A stretch of 64,000 nt of DNA, from contig NZ_LN879450.1 of assembly GCF_001403615.1 (NCBI RefSeq), positions 1-64,000 on the forward strand, written 5' to 3'. Below are positions 29,970 through 37,866 of the stretch, piece by piece. How positions within the stretch are numbered: position 1 is the first letter of the stretch; each line of letters begins with the position of its first letter. The notes under the pieces are model-generated. The model was not told the origin of the DNA. It was given only the letters and a program-made list of their open reading frames with translations, and made no database searches. The position numbers and the translations under genes are program-made. The DNA comes from Desnuesiella massiliensis (GTDB lineage Bacteria; Bacillota; Clostridia; Clostridiales; Clostridiaceae).

Positions 29970-30848
29970 TTAATTAGATAGAGTAATCACCGATATGTCT
30001 GGATTATTTAGTAGTCTTATGCCAAAGTCTCCATTACCTAAGCCTCTATTTACAATGAGGACTTTGTTGTTAAGCTCATATTTCCCAAAATCATATTTAG
30101 GAAAGAACTTTCTTTCTGGTGACAATAGCCCTCCTAAGAATGGCAATCTAATCATTCCACCATGAATATGTCCGGTAAGGGTTAAGTCAACTCCCCAATT
30201 TGAATAAGTCTCAAAGTATAGAGGATTATGAGTTAATAAAATATTATAATCATTTTTATTGAAAGAGCCTAGGATGCTTGCCATGGTTTCTTCTGAAAAA
30301 TTAATATCCTTTGCATAATTACTGTTATTATCTTTATAGTACCTAAGATTAAACCACATTCCATAAAGGTTAATACTATCATTACCTTTATTAATTTTAA
30401 TAAAATTATTATCTAAAACCTTAGTGTCTGCTTGTTCTAATCTATTAATTAGTAGTGAGAACTTGTCTTTAGGTAAACTCTGTTCGTGATTTCCTACAAT
30501 ATAGTAGGTATCATATTTTCTGCTTATTGCTCCTGCAAAGTCCAAAAACACATCAAAATTATCATCTTTGGTATTAATCATATCTCCTGTCATAACCACA
30601 ATATCTGGCTTCTCTTTTTCTATTTTCTTTATTAGATTACTATTGTTTTTTCCAAAGCTTTTGCTGTGCAGGTCTGATACTTGCACAATCTTAAAACCAT
30701 TAAAGACTGATGGAATTTTGTCTGATTTAACTTTATACCTAGAAACCTGTATCAACGTATTACTTAAAATTATCATAACTACATTAATGATTATTAGAAT
30801 TAAGATAACCGATAAAATAACTTTTTTCTTGCTTTTTAGAATTACCAA
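29970..30848 (-). CDS. Membrane-anchored metallophosphoesterase (YaeI-like)
   Basis: A 292-residue calcineurin-like phosphoesterase with one N-terminal membrane helix (about 8-32). Metal-binding motifs are all present in order: QVSDLHSKSFG, VVMTGDMINT, IVGNHEQ, LLTHNPLYF and LTGHIHGGMIRLP. YaeI-type members act on lipid-linked phosphates such as UDP-diacylglucosamine-type substrates; here the substrate is unknown. The start is TTG, preceded by GAGGTGA at a good distance. Confidence 0.87.
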   Translation of the reverse strand: MVILKSKKKVILSVILILIIINVVMIILSNTLIQVSRYKVKSDKIPSVFNGFKIVQVSDLHSKSFGKNNSNLIKKIEKEKPDIVVMTGDMINTKDDNFDVFLDFAGAISRKYDTYYIVGNHEQSLPKDKFSLLINRLEQADTKVLDNNFIKINKGNDSINLYGMWFNLRYYKDNNSNYAKDINFSEETMASILGSFNKNDYNILLTHNPLYFETYSNWGVDLTLTGHIHGGMIRLPFLGGLLSPERKFFPKYDFGKYELNNKVLIVNRGLGNGDFGIRLLNNPDISVITLSN

Positions 30849-30918
30849 CTATATCACCTCAACAAAACATGTCCTTCAATACACCATAACTATATTTATT
30901 TACGTTTTAAAATTATAA

Positions 30919-30972
30919 AAAGCACCTTAACTAAGCAGACACATTAAAGCATGTCCGGTTAAAGTGCTTTTA
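30919..30972. terminator. Bidirectional stem-loop between phosphoesterase and chemoreceptor genes
   Basis: Arms aaagcaccttaact and ggttaaagtgcttt surround a 24-base loop, with T-rich flanks on both strands. Placed to end the chemoreceptor gene on the minus strand. Confidence 0.7.
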
Positions 30973-30997
30973 TTATTTGAAGATGATTATAATATCT

Positions 30998-31825
30998 TTA
31001 TAATTTATTAGACAGTTCCTTAAGTATAGAAACCGCATTGCTTACTTCACTCATGCTAGCAAGAATCTCCTCTATGGCTCCTGCTTGTTCAGAGGTTATT
31101 TCATTATTAGTATTAACTAACCTTTTTATTTTTTCGTTAATGCTTTTTACTTCATTTAGTATAGCCTCTATATTAGTTACTGCTCCTGAGCTGCTATTCC
31201 CTAATTTTTTCATTTCATTAGCTACAATAGTGAAGCCTTTACCTGCTATACCAACTCTAGCCGCTTCAATCTGAGCATTTAAGGACAATAAATTAGTTTG
31301 TCTTGAAACATTCTTTATGAAGTTTAATATATTGTCTGTTTCTTCTTGCTTATTTACAGAATCTAACATAGTCTCCACCATATGCTGACTTGTTTCTTCT
31401 TGTTGCTGTGCTCCCTTAGCAATATGGTTTATTGCTTCCTCAATCTGCCCTACAGATTGTACTATAGTATCCGTTATATTTATAACTTTTTCTTCTATTT
31501 CTAATTCTCTTCCTAAAGCCAGTCCACCTATAATTTGATTTTTTTCATCTCTCACTGGGCAATAATAGGCTTTAAAGGCTATACCATATAACTCTTTACC
31601 AACCTTTACTTCTATAGGTTTTCCTGTTCTCATAACCTCAAGCATAGGGTCCTCTGGTAGTAGCATTGTATTAGGTGCTATGCTTAAATCAATTGTATCA
31701 TTAGGCACAAATCTTAAGGTCTTTTCTCTGTCTGTTACCCCAACCATGTAACCATTTTTCCTCATGGTTTTTATATAAGGTGCTGCTTCCACTAAAGATT
31801 GTAATATAGGATGTATATTTTCCAT
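30998..31825 (-). CDS. Soluble methyl-accepting chemotaxis-type signalling protein
   Basis: A 275-residue protein with no membrane segment. The N-terminal sensor (about 1-105) looks PAS/dCache-like (GYMVGVTDREKTLRFVP, then YCPVRDEKNQIIGGLALG). A shortened MCP signalling hairpin follows with a recognisable tip RQTNLLSLNAQIEAARVG. It probably signals to CheA/CheW from the cytoplasm. It lies directly downstream of the microcompartment operon on the same strand but after a terminator, so is likely a separate unit. Confidence 0.85.
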   Translation of the reverse strand: MENIHPILQSLVEAAPYIKTMRKNGYMVGVTDREKTLRFVPNDTIDLSIAPNTMLLPEDPMLEVMRTGKPIEVKVGKELYGIAFKAYYCPVRDEKNQIIGGLALGRELEIEEKVINITDTIVQSVGQIEEAINHIAKGAQQQEETSQHMVETMLDSVNKQEETDNILNFIKNVSRQTNLLSLNAQIEAARVGIAGKGFTIVANEMKKLGNSSSGAVTNIEAILNEVKSINEKIKRLVNTNNEITSEQAGAIEEILASMSEVSNAVSILKELSNKL

Positions 31826-31904
31826 TAAAGCACACTCCTTTTTTTCTAAAATTTGCCTAAACTTAAATTTTAAAAATTAAAATTTCTCTTATAAATTAAA
31901 ATTG

Positions 31905-31930
31905 GGTTCAGAAGAACACTCCCCTGAACC
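31905..31930 (-). terminator. Terminator of the microcompartment operon
   Basis: GGTTCAG / CTGAACC stem with a 12-base loop; on the minus strand followed by CAATTTTAATTT. It lies about 85 bases after the last CoA-transferase gene. Confidence 0.7.
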
Positions 31931-32015
31931 TTATAATATTAAAGTTTTCATGATTAAATTATACCATATTTGCCAAATGTTATGCATATAAATTTAAAAT
32001 TCTTTAAACTTCCAA

Positions 32016-32729
32016 TTAAAACTCAATGCTTCTTATATCTGTTGGGTCAACCTTTTGAAGCATCTTCAACTCTTCTGGTGTAGGATCTTCTGTGAATCTT
32101 ATTTTATCATAGACTACCTCAAAGCCGGTATTATCAATTACCTCTTGAAGGCTTGAAGTTTTATGAATGCTGTCTAAAACTAATCTTCCATCCTTAAATG
32201 CAAAAATACATAAAGGGGTAACTATTTTATGTATATTTCCTCTCGTAGTTACAAAGTCACACTTAGGCACAAAGGTTCTCTTATCATGCTTTGTTCTCCA
32301 TATTATAGCTCTCTTTGCTGTAGGTATAAGCACCGCACTTCCAGCACCGCCAGGCAGTCTTACCTTAGGCTTATGATAATCTCCCACTACACTGGCGTTA
32401 ACATTTCCATAAGAGTCAAATTGTATTCCGCTAAGAAAAGCTACGTCTAATCCCCCTCTCATAGATAAATCGAATATCTCTGAAAGAGGGAAAAGAGCTT
32501 TTGTTCCCTTTAAAAGTTCCGGGCCATCTGTAGATTTGGAAAACTTAAGAGGCTTAGCATCTACTCCACCAGTGATGTTTACATATATCAAATCTGGTGC
32601 TTGCAGACTTTTAGCAAGCTGTATAGCCACCATAGGCAGCGGAGAAGCTACTCCATGGAAAACTGTTTCGTCATTTTTAAGCATTCTAGCTATAGCTATG
32701 GTCATTATATCTGATGGTCTGTAATTCAT
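32016..32729 (-). CDS. CoA-transferase family subunit B
   Basis: A 237-residue class I CoA-transferase beta-type subunit (GctB/IpdB-like; FHGVASPLPMVAIQLAKSL at the N terminus, LPGGAGSAVLIPTAKRAI mid-protein). The active-site glutamate expected near residues 50-55 in true transferases is not evident (the stretch reads LIYVNITGGVDAKP). It may therefore act as a hydrolase-like IpdB relative or use another residue. It lies 13 bases after subunit A as the last gene of the microcompartment operon. Confidence 0.82.
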   Translation of the reverse strand: MNYRPSDIMTIAIARMLKNDETVFHGVASPLPMVAIQLAKSLQAPDLIYVNITGGVDAKPLKFSKSTDGPELLKGTKALFPLSEIFDLSMRGGLDVAFLSGIQFDSYGNVNASVVGDYHKPKVRLPGGAGSAVLIPTAKRAIIWRTKHDKRTFVPKCDFVTTRGNIHKIVTPLCIFAFKDGRLVLDSIHKTSSLQEVIDNTGFEVVYDKIRFTEDPTPEELKMLQKVDPTDIRSIEF

Positions 32730-32742
32730 AATTTATCACTCC

Positions 32743-33570
32743 TTAGAATCTGCTTACGCCCCTATCTTTTCTGCTGTATTTGTCTACATAATCTATGATT
32801 TGCTCTTTTGTCTTTAAGCCTTTAAATTCCTCTAGGGATTTTCTATCTAAATCATATCTTCCTGCACAAGTACCAGGAGCTGCTCCGTTAGGTGCAAGCA
32901 CCACCGCCTCTACTAAAAATCCTGGTATATCTGTAAGCTCAGGCTGCCTTGCAAAATTATCCGTATGTATCAATCTTTCGCAAGTGATGATTACCTTCTT
33001 AGCAGATCTTGATAGTAAAACATCTTCGTATTTAGGTCCAACTATCCTTGCGTTACCATACTCATCTGCTTCCTGAACATGAAGGATTGCATAGTCAGGT
33101 CTTAGTGCCTTAACCACTGTTATTTTCTCTTCACTGAAAGGATCTTCTATAACTTTAAAATAGTCATTCTTTTCAATTAAATCACCATACACAAGCCCTC
33201 TTACAGGCATAAAAGGCACTCCATATTGAGATGCTCTTAAGGCACATATAACAGTATAGCATGCATGTTCATTAGCTTTTACCACGCCACCTTCTACCGC
33301 TTTTCTATAGTGCATAGCCAAGCCATACTCTGTTTCATAGCCTATGAATCCAGCATCTACTGAAGCAACAGCAGCTGCTGAGCATAGTATATCTACATCA
33401 TGCGCTCCTGCAGTCTTTACAAGCTTTAATCCACTTCTGTTTTGCCTTATTAGCTCTCTGCAAAAGGCTAGGGGACTTCTATGAAGCACATTACCCCCTA
33501 AAGATAATGTATCTCCATCTCTTACTAAAGCTGCAGCTTCTTCTAAACTTAAAACCTTACTCTTTGCCAT
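32743..33570 (-). CDS. CoA-transferase family subunit A
   Basis: A 275-residue alpha-type subunit resembling GctA/IpdA (LSLEEAAALVRDGDTLSLGG at the N terminus; VLAPNGAAPGTCAGRYDLD near the C terminus). With subunit B it would move CoA between carboxylic acids or act on a CoA thioester. In the microcompartment operon a likely use is on the acyl-CoA made by the aldehyde dehydrogenase, but that is inference. It lies 17 bases after the flavoprotein gene. Confidence 0.83.
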   Translation of the reverse strand: MAKSKVLSLEEAAALVRDGDTLSLGGNVLHRSPLAFCRELIRQNRSGLKLVKTAGAHDVDILCSAAAVASVDAGFIGYETEYGLAMHYRKAVEGGVVKANEHACYTVICALRASQYGVPFMPVRGLVYGDLIEKNDYFKVIEDPFSEEKITVVKALRPDYAILHVQEADEYGNARIVGPKYEDVLLSRSAKKVIITCERLIHTDNFARQPELTDIPGFLVEAVVLAPNGAAPGTCAGRYDLDRKSLEEFKGLKTKEQIIDYVDKYSRKDRGVSRF

Positions 33571-33587
33571 CTAATCTCACCTCAACT

Positions 33588-34922
33588 CTATTTAGCAGCA
33601 TTAGCTGCAATATGAATAGCATCCCAAACCCCAGCAAAAGGTGGTGCATAGCATAGGTCTAACATTCCTAATTCTGCTGTGGTCATCTCATTATGAATAG
33701 CTGTAGCAAACACATCTATCCTAAGGGCTACTCCTTTTTCTCCTACCATTTGAGCACCTAAAAGCTTTTTACTCTGTTTTTCATATATCAATTTAATGAA
33801 TATAGGGGTAGGATTAGGATAGTAAGACGCATGGCTTGAAGTCTTAACAAATACCGTATTATAGTCTAAAGCAAATTTCATAGCTTCTTTTTCAGATATG
33901 CCCGTTCTCGCTACCTCTAAATCTAAAACCTTAGCCACAGCACTGCCTAAGGTACCTTTGAACTTTATGTGCTTTCCTAGCATATTTTCTCCAGCTATTC
34001 TTCCCAGTTTATTAGCCGTAGTTCCAAGAGGAATATAAGCATTCTCTTCTAATACCTTATGATATACCATAGCACAGTCTCCGGCGGAATATATATCTGG
34101 TATGCTTGTTCTCATTTCTCTATCAATTATGATAGCTCCATTTCTCTCCATTTGTAATGGCAGACTCTTTAAAAACCCTGTATTAGGTCTTACCCCTATA
34201 CACAGAACTACTAAATCTGCTTCATACTGACCCTTATCTGTTTTAACTGCCTTTACTTCCTCATAACCAAGTAACTCCTGAACGCTTTCATTTAGACTAA
34301 GATTAACTCCTTGCTTAATAAGTTCCTTTTCTACTATAGAGCTTATCTCAGTATCAAAATTACCTAATACCTGAGAGCCTAATTCTATAACTCTTACATT
34401 TTTCTTAAGCTCTACCATGGACTCTGCTAATTCCATGCCTATGTATCCAGCACCTACTATCACAACATTTTTAACGCTATCCTTGCTTAGAGCTTCCTTT
34501 AACACCATGCCATCTTCAAGAGTTTTTAGAGTATATACATTTTTCAAATTAACTCCTGGGAAAGGAGGCACTATAGGGGCAGCTCCTGTAGATATCATGA
34601 GCTTATCATATTTATCTACAAACATATTACCGTTTTCTAAGTCTCTCACCACTACGCTTTTATCCTCTGGATATACCTTTACCACTTCATGTCTTAGCTT
34701 TACCTTTATGCCCATCTCTTCAAATTGAGCTGGCGTTCTAGCTATCATTTTAGTATAATCATCATTTACATTGGAAACATAATATGGAAGTCCACACGCT
34801 CCATAAGAAAGAAAATTTCCTTTTTCATAAACTACTATCTCTGTTTTAGGATCTAATCTTATAGCCTTTGAGGCTGCACTCATGCCAGCTGCAACTCCAC
34901 CTATTATAATTATCTTACTCAT
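33588..34922 (-). CDS. CoA-disulfide reductase/NADH oxidase-like flavoprotein
   Basis: A 444-residue pyridine nucleotide-disulfide oxidoreductase of the CoA-disulfide reductase/Nox family. FAD motif IIIIGGVAAGMSAASKAIR is followed by the single active cysteine Cys43 (LSYGACGLPYY), as in CoADR. The NAD(P)-binding segment is VVIVGAGYIGMELAE, and the second FAD contact IYSAGDCAMV. It could keep CoA reduced or reoxidise NADH. Its place in a microcompartment operon lacking an alcohol dehydrogenase makes a cofactor-recycling role attractive. Confidence 0.87.
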   Translation of the reverse strand: MSKIIIIGGVAAGMSAASKAIRLDPKTEIVVYEKGNFLSYGACGLPYYVSNVNDDYTKMIARTPAQFEEMGIKVKLRHEVVKVYPEDKSVVVRDLENGNMFVDKYDKLMISTGAAPIVPPFPGVNLKNVYTLKTLEDGMVLKEALSKDSVKNVVIVGAGYIGMELAESMVELKKNVRVIELGSQVLGNFDTEISSIVEKELIKQGVNLSLNESVQELLGYEEVKAVKTDKGQYEADLVVLCIGVRPNTGFLKSLPLQMERNGAIIIDREMRTSIPDIYSAGDCAMVYHKVLEENAYIPLGTTANKLGRIAGENMLGKHIKFKGTLGSAVAKVLDLEVARTGISEKEAMKFALDYNTVFVKTSSHASYYPNPTPIFIKLIYEKQSKKLLGAQMVGEKGVALRIDVFATAIHNEMTTAELGMLDLCYAPPFAGVWDAIHIAANAAK

Positions 34923-34932
34923 TTTCTCACTC

Positions 34933-36105
34933 CTATCTCATACACTGCATTATTTTTTTGTGAGCTGTCCTTAAAGCCTCTTCTGCGCTTAACTCATAGT
35001 TAAAGGCTTTGCTTATATATTCATAAAGAATTCCCAAAATCTCTCCGGAGCCCTTTAGACTTGGCAATGGCTTAGCATACTTTTCTACCATCTCCAAATG
35101 AGCATCATACCAAGAGCATTTACTTCTTTCTGTTTCATCTAAATATGTAGACTTTCTTACAGGGCTTCCTGCATAGCTTCCCACTAATTTGTCTATATCT
35201 TTAGAAGTTAAATAAGCTAAAAATCTTACTGCGTCCTCTTTATTCTTGCTATTATTATTTAAGGCAAAGCTCCAGGTTACATTCCATGGCTTATCTAAGG
35301 TAGCAAAGCCTATGTCCTCTGGCTCCTCACATTGTTCATTCAATACCACTCCAAGCTGGCCACCCCAGGTAATAGCAAATACTGCTTTCTTCTGCTGAAT
35401 TTGATCCTTTATCTCTACATTGCCAAATTCATTAGTGTTAACAGGTGCATACTTTCTTAAGACTATATACTTATTAAGGGCCTTTATACCCTTATCATTA
35501 TAAAAGCTTGGTTTGTGGTCCTCATCAAATAAATCTATACCTTCGCTTCTCAAATAAGGTAAGAAATCTGTCAATATCTCGCTTACATGAGCCTTTAAGG
35601 CTATTCCTCTCAAGCCTTTAAAGCCATCTACCTTTTCCACCATGGAAATCAATTCATCTATGGTGATACATTCTTTTGGCAGATATCCTAAAACCTCTTT
35701 AACAATGCTTTTTCTATATAAAACCATATGTCCATCACAAAAGGAAGGCAATAGGTACTGATGTCCATCTAATTTCATTTCTTCTCTTATTATGGGTAAT
35801 ATATCCTCATATTCATAATCCTTAGGCAATAAATTCATATAATCATCCATGGGGCTTATAAACTTATTCTCCACAAAATCTCTTAACCAAAAATGACCTG
35901 CCACCATGACAATATCATAATTAGGTTCTTCTGCTTTGAAATCTTCCATCATGGTATTATAGTAGTTTTCCCAAGAAGCTATATTAAAATCTATATCTAT
36001 ACTATTATTGTTTTTCCATCTATCTAATATTTTATAATTTTTATCTACATAAACTTCTACCGCTGGATCTCCTACTGCAAGTACACGGACCTTCTTGCTA
36101 CTCAT
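34933..36105 (-). CDS. Solute-binding protein homologue without a signal peptide, in BMC operon
   Basis: A 390-residue relative of family 1 extracellular solute-binding proteins (MalE type; YDIVMVAGHFWLRDFVENKF, later VFAITWGGQLGV and AYLTSKDIDKLV). The protein begins MSSKKVRVLAVGDPAVEVYV directly with the first beta strand, with no signal sequence or lipobox. AAAGGAGG supports the ATG at 36105 rather than the ATG two codons earlier, which is too close. No ABC permease is adjacent. It should be cytosolic and may sense or carry a metabolite of the pathway. Confidence 0.8.
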   Translation of the reverse strand: MSSKKVRVLAVGDPAVEVYVDKNYKILDRWKNNNSIDIDFNIASWENYYNTMMEDFKAEEPNYDIVMVAGHFWLRDFVENKFISPMDDYMNLLPKDYEYEDILPIIREEMKLDGHQYLLPSFCDGHMVLYRKSIVKEVLGYLPKECITIDELISMVEKVDGFKGLRGIALKAHVSEILTDFLPYLRSEGIDLFDEDHKPSFYNDKGIKALNKYIVLRKYAPVNTNEFGNVEIKDQIQQKKAVFAITWGGQLGVVLNEQCEEPEDIGFATLDKPWNVTWSFALNNNSKNKEDAVRFLAYLTSKDIDKLVGSYAGSPVRKSTYLDETERSKCSWYDAHLEMVEKYAKPLPSLKGSGEILGILYEYISKAFNYELSAEEALRTAHKKIMQCMR

Positions 36106-36119
36106 AGGCATAGCCTCCT

Positions 36120-36677
36120 TTACTTATTATGAAACAAAGCTTCTTTTAACGTATCATGGGGATTTGCTATAACATTGCAAGCAATTATCTTATCTCTTAA
36201 ATTTATAGGAGAGGATATTTGTTCTACTGCATGTTTTACAGAAGAATATTCTCCGCTGATAACAATACTGGTTCTGCCGCCCATGGTTTCAGAAATATTA
36301 AATCTTACAACCCTAGCGTTAGAAGTTTTAGAAGTTATATCTGCAATAATAACTCCAGTTATTATATTTAATGTATCTATTATAGCTAAGGATTCCAGGT
36401 TTTCAGCGCTTTCTATACCTTTTAAGGAACTTAGTAAAGCTTCCTCTGCTTTCCCTATCATATAGAAATCTACAATGCTCTGTTCAAAGTTATTTACAGC
36501 TATCTGCATGGCATTTTCTATATTTCCGTAGCTCCCCTCTATAATGATAAAAAATTTACCCGGATTTACTACAGAACTTCTTATTACATTAATTAGAGCT
36601 CCCTTTAGCATAAAATCCATGCAAGCTATACCATCGGACACATTATTAAGCTCTAAAAAACCGAGGGCACTATTCAT
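36120..36677 (-). CDS. Tandem-domain shell protein (BMC-T)
   Basis: A 185-residue protein with two BMC domains: residues about 3-90 (MNSALGFLELNNVSDGIACMDFMLKGA split over the start) and about 95-185 (LAIIDTLNIITGVIIADITS). It should form a pseudohexameric trimer facet tile, often with a gated or metal-centre pore. Neither pore region shows an obvious cysteine for an Fe-S cluster. GAGGTGA supports the ATG at 36677. It follows a 234-base gap with a promoter and hairpins. Confidence 0.86.
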   Translation of the reverse strand: MNSALGFLELNNVSDGIACMDFMLKGALINVIRSSVVNPGKFFIIIEGSYGNIENAMQIAVNNFEQSIVDFYMIGKAEEALLSSLKGIESAENLESLAIIDTLNIITGVIIADITSKTSNARVVRFNISETMGGRTSIVISGEYSSVKHAVEQISSPINLRDKIIACNVIANPHDTLKEALFHNK

Positions 36678-36696
36678 ATACTTCACCTCATTTAGC

Positions 36697-36800
36697 TATA
36701 GGGAAACGCTACGTAAACTTAACTTATACATGTTCCAAAATGGCATCCTTAAGCCATTATGGTACATGTATAAGTTTGTAGTTGGAGTTGTTTCCCTATA
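36697..36800 (-). repeat. 104-base interrupted palindrome in the BMC operon
   Basis: Nested inverted repeats: outer arms tatagggaaac (36697-36707) / gtttccctata (36790-36800), middle arms acttatacatg / catgtataagt, inner arms aatggc / gccatt. The arms are separated by equal-length unpaired stretches. It lies between the EutN and BMC-T genes and would form the 5' leader of transcripts from the internal promoter next to it. Confidence 0.8.
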
Positions 36801-36826
36801 ATATAATAAAAACCCTCTATAGACAA
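36798..36826 (-). promoter_or_regulatory. Candidate internal promoter within the BMC operon
   Basis: On the minus strand TTGTCT (36821-36826), 17 bases, TATTAT (36798-36803). The expected start site falls at the first bases of the 104-base palindrome (GGGAAAC). It would separately express BMC-T, the binding-protein homologue, the flavoprotein and the CoA-transferase. Confidence 0.5.
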
Positions 36827-36838
36827 ACAATTAATAGG

Positions 36839-36885
36839 TATGCATAAAGAAAATACTCCTAAAGCTAATATTTTCTTTATGCATA
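36839..36885 (-). repeat. 17-bp perfect stem-loop after the BMC-P gene
   Basis: tatgcataaagaaaata (36839-36855) and its exact complement (36869-36885), 13-base loop, 36 bases after the BMC-P stop. There is no clean T-run, so it may be an mRNA-stabilising or partial termination structure. Confidence 0.7.
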
Positions 36886-36920
36886 ATTTAAAGGGGAAAA
36901 AATTGCTTATCTTAGCAGGG

Positions 36921-37187
36921 CTATTTTATTTCTATATATTGATCTCCGTCTATAATGCCAACCACTATAGCATCAATAGGAACTTCATTTCTATCTAAGG
37001 CATACTGAGTGTTATGTCCTTGTGTTACTAATACCGTCTCTCCTATGCCCGCTCCTATATTATCTGCTGCCACTATGTAATCAGCATTTTCCTTAAATAG
37101 AGGCTTTATGATTAATAATTTATATCCCTGTAACTTTTGAACTTTTCTAGTGGATACTACGGTTCCACAAACCTTACCTAATATCAT
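36921..37187 (-). CDS. Microcompartment vertex protein (BMC-P, EutN/CcmL type)
   Basis: An 88-residue pentamer-forming shell vertex protein. Typical features are MILGKVCGTVVSTRKVQKL at the start, ADNIGAGIGETVLVTQG in the middle and DAIVVGIIDG near the end. The frame opens with a GTG at 37199 but AAGGTGG is placed eight bases before the ATG at 37187. Follows pduL by 13 bases. Confidence 0.93.
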   Translation of the reverse strand: MILGKVCGTVVSTRKVQKLQGYKLLIIKPLFKENADYIVAADNIGAGIGETVLVTQGHNTQYALDRNEVPIDAIVVGIIDGDQYIEIK

Positions 37188-37200
37188 GTTCAGCCCCACC

Positions 37201-37851
37201 TTATTTTAATATCTCTATTTCATCTCCATTATTTATCATAAAAGCATTAGCATCATCGGTATCTACATGCATTTCAAGGAAGAAATCCTCTCTCACCTTA
37301 GCAGTGACATTATACATGATCCCACCTTTTTCACCTTTTATTTTCACAGATAACTTTTCATTATTTTTTACTCCAAAATATTCTGCATCTTTAGGAGTAA
37401 AGTGGATATGTCTATCAGCAATAATACAGCCTTTATCTAAGGTAACGCTTCCTTTAGGTCCTACCAGGGTTATTCCGGGGGTATGCTCTAGCTCTCCTGA
37501 GCTTCTTATAGGAGGATTAGTTCCTAGCACTCTAGCATCTGACTTTGCTAGCTCTATTTGGGTTTCTTTTCTTTCGGGACCTAGGATTCTTACTCCTTCA
37601 ATAGTTTTTCCATTCTTACCTACCAAAGTTACTTTTTCATTAGCTGCAAATTGTCCTGGTTGAGAAAGGTCTTTAAACCAAGTCAGCTTATAACCCTTCC
37701 CAAATAACACATCTACATGTTCTCTGGTCAAATGCACGTGTCTTGCGGATATGCCCACATTTATTATTTTATTCTTAGGCTGCACATCATTGTTGTTCAT
37801 GGCCTCCATGACCTTTTGGGTTATGAAAGCTACAAGTTCTCTATTTTCCAT
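37201..37851 (-). CDS. pduL: PduL-type phosphotransacylase with N-terminal encapsulation helix
   Basis: A 216-residue enzyme that exchanges acyl-CoA and phosphate to acyl phosphate and free CoA, recycling CoA inside the shell. Two PduL domains show the metal ligands: SARHVHLTREHV, then ADRHIHFTPKDAEYF and EMHVDTDDAN. The first 18 residues (ENRELVAFITQKVMEAM) form an amphipathic helix followed by a polar linker, as in encapsulation peptides. Third core enzyme of the metabolosome. Confidence 0.93.
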   Translation of the reverse strand: MENRELVAFITQKVMEAMNNNDVQPKNKIINVGISARHVHLTREHVDVLFGKGYKLTWFKDLSQPGQFAANEKVTLVGKNGKTIEGVRILGPERKETQIELAKSDARVLGTNPPIRSSGELEHTPGITLVGPKGSVTLDKGCIIADRHIHFTPKDAEYFGVKNNEKLSVKIKGEKGGIMYNVTAKVREDFFLEMHVDTDDANAFMINNGDEIEILK

Positions 37852-37866
37852 AGCCTCACCAGCTTA

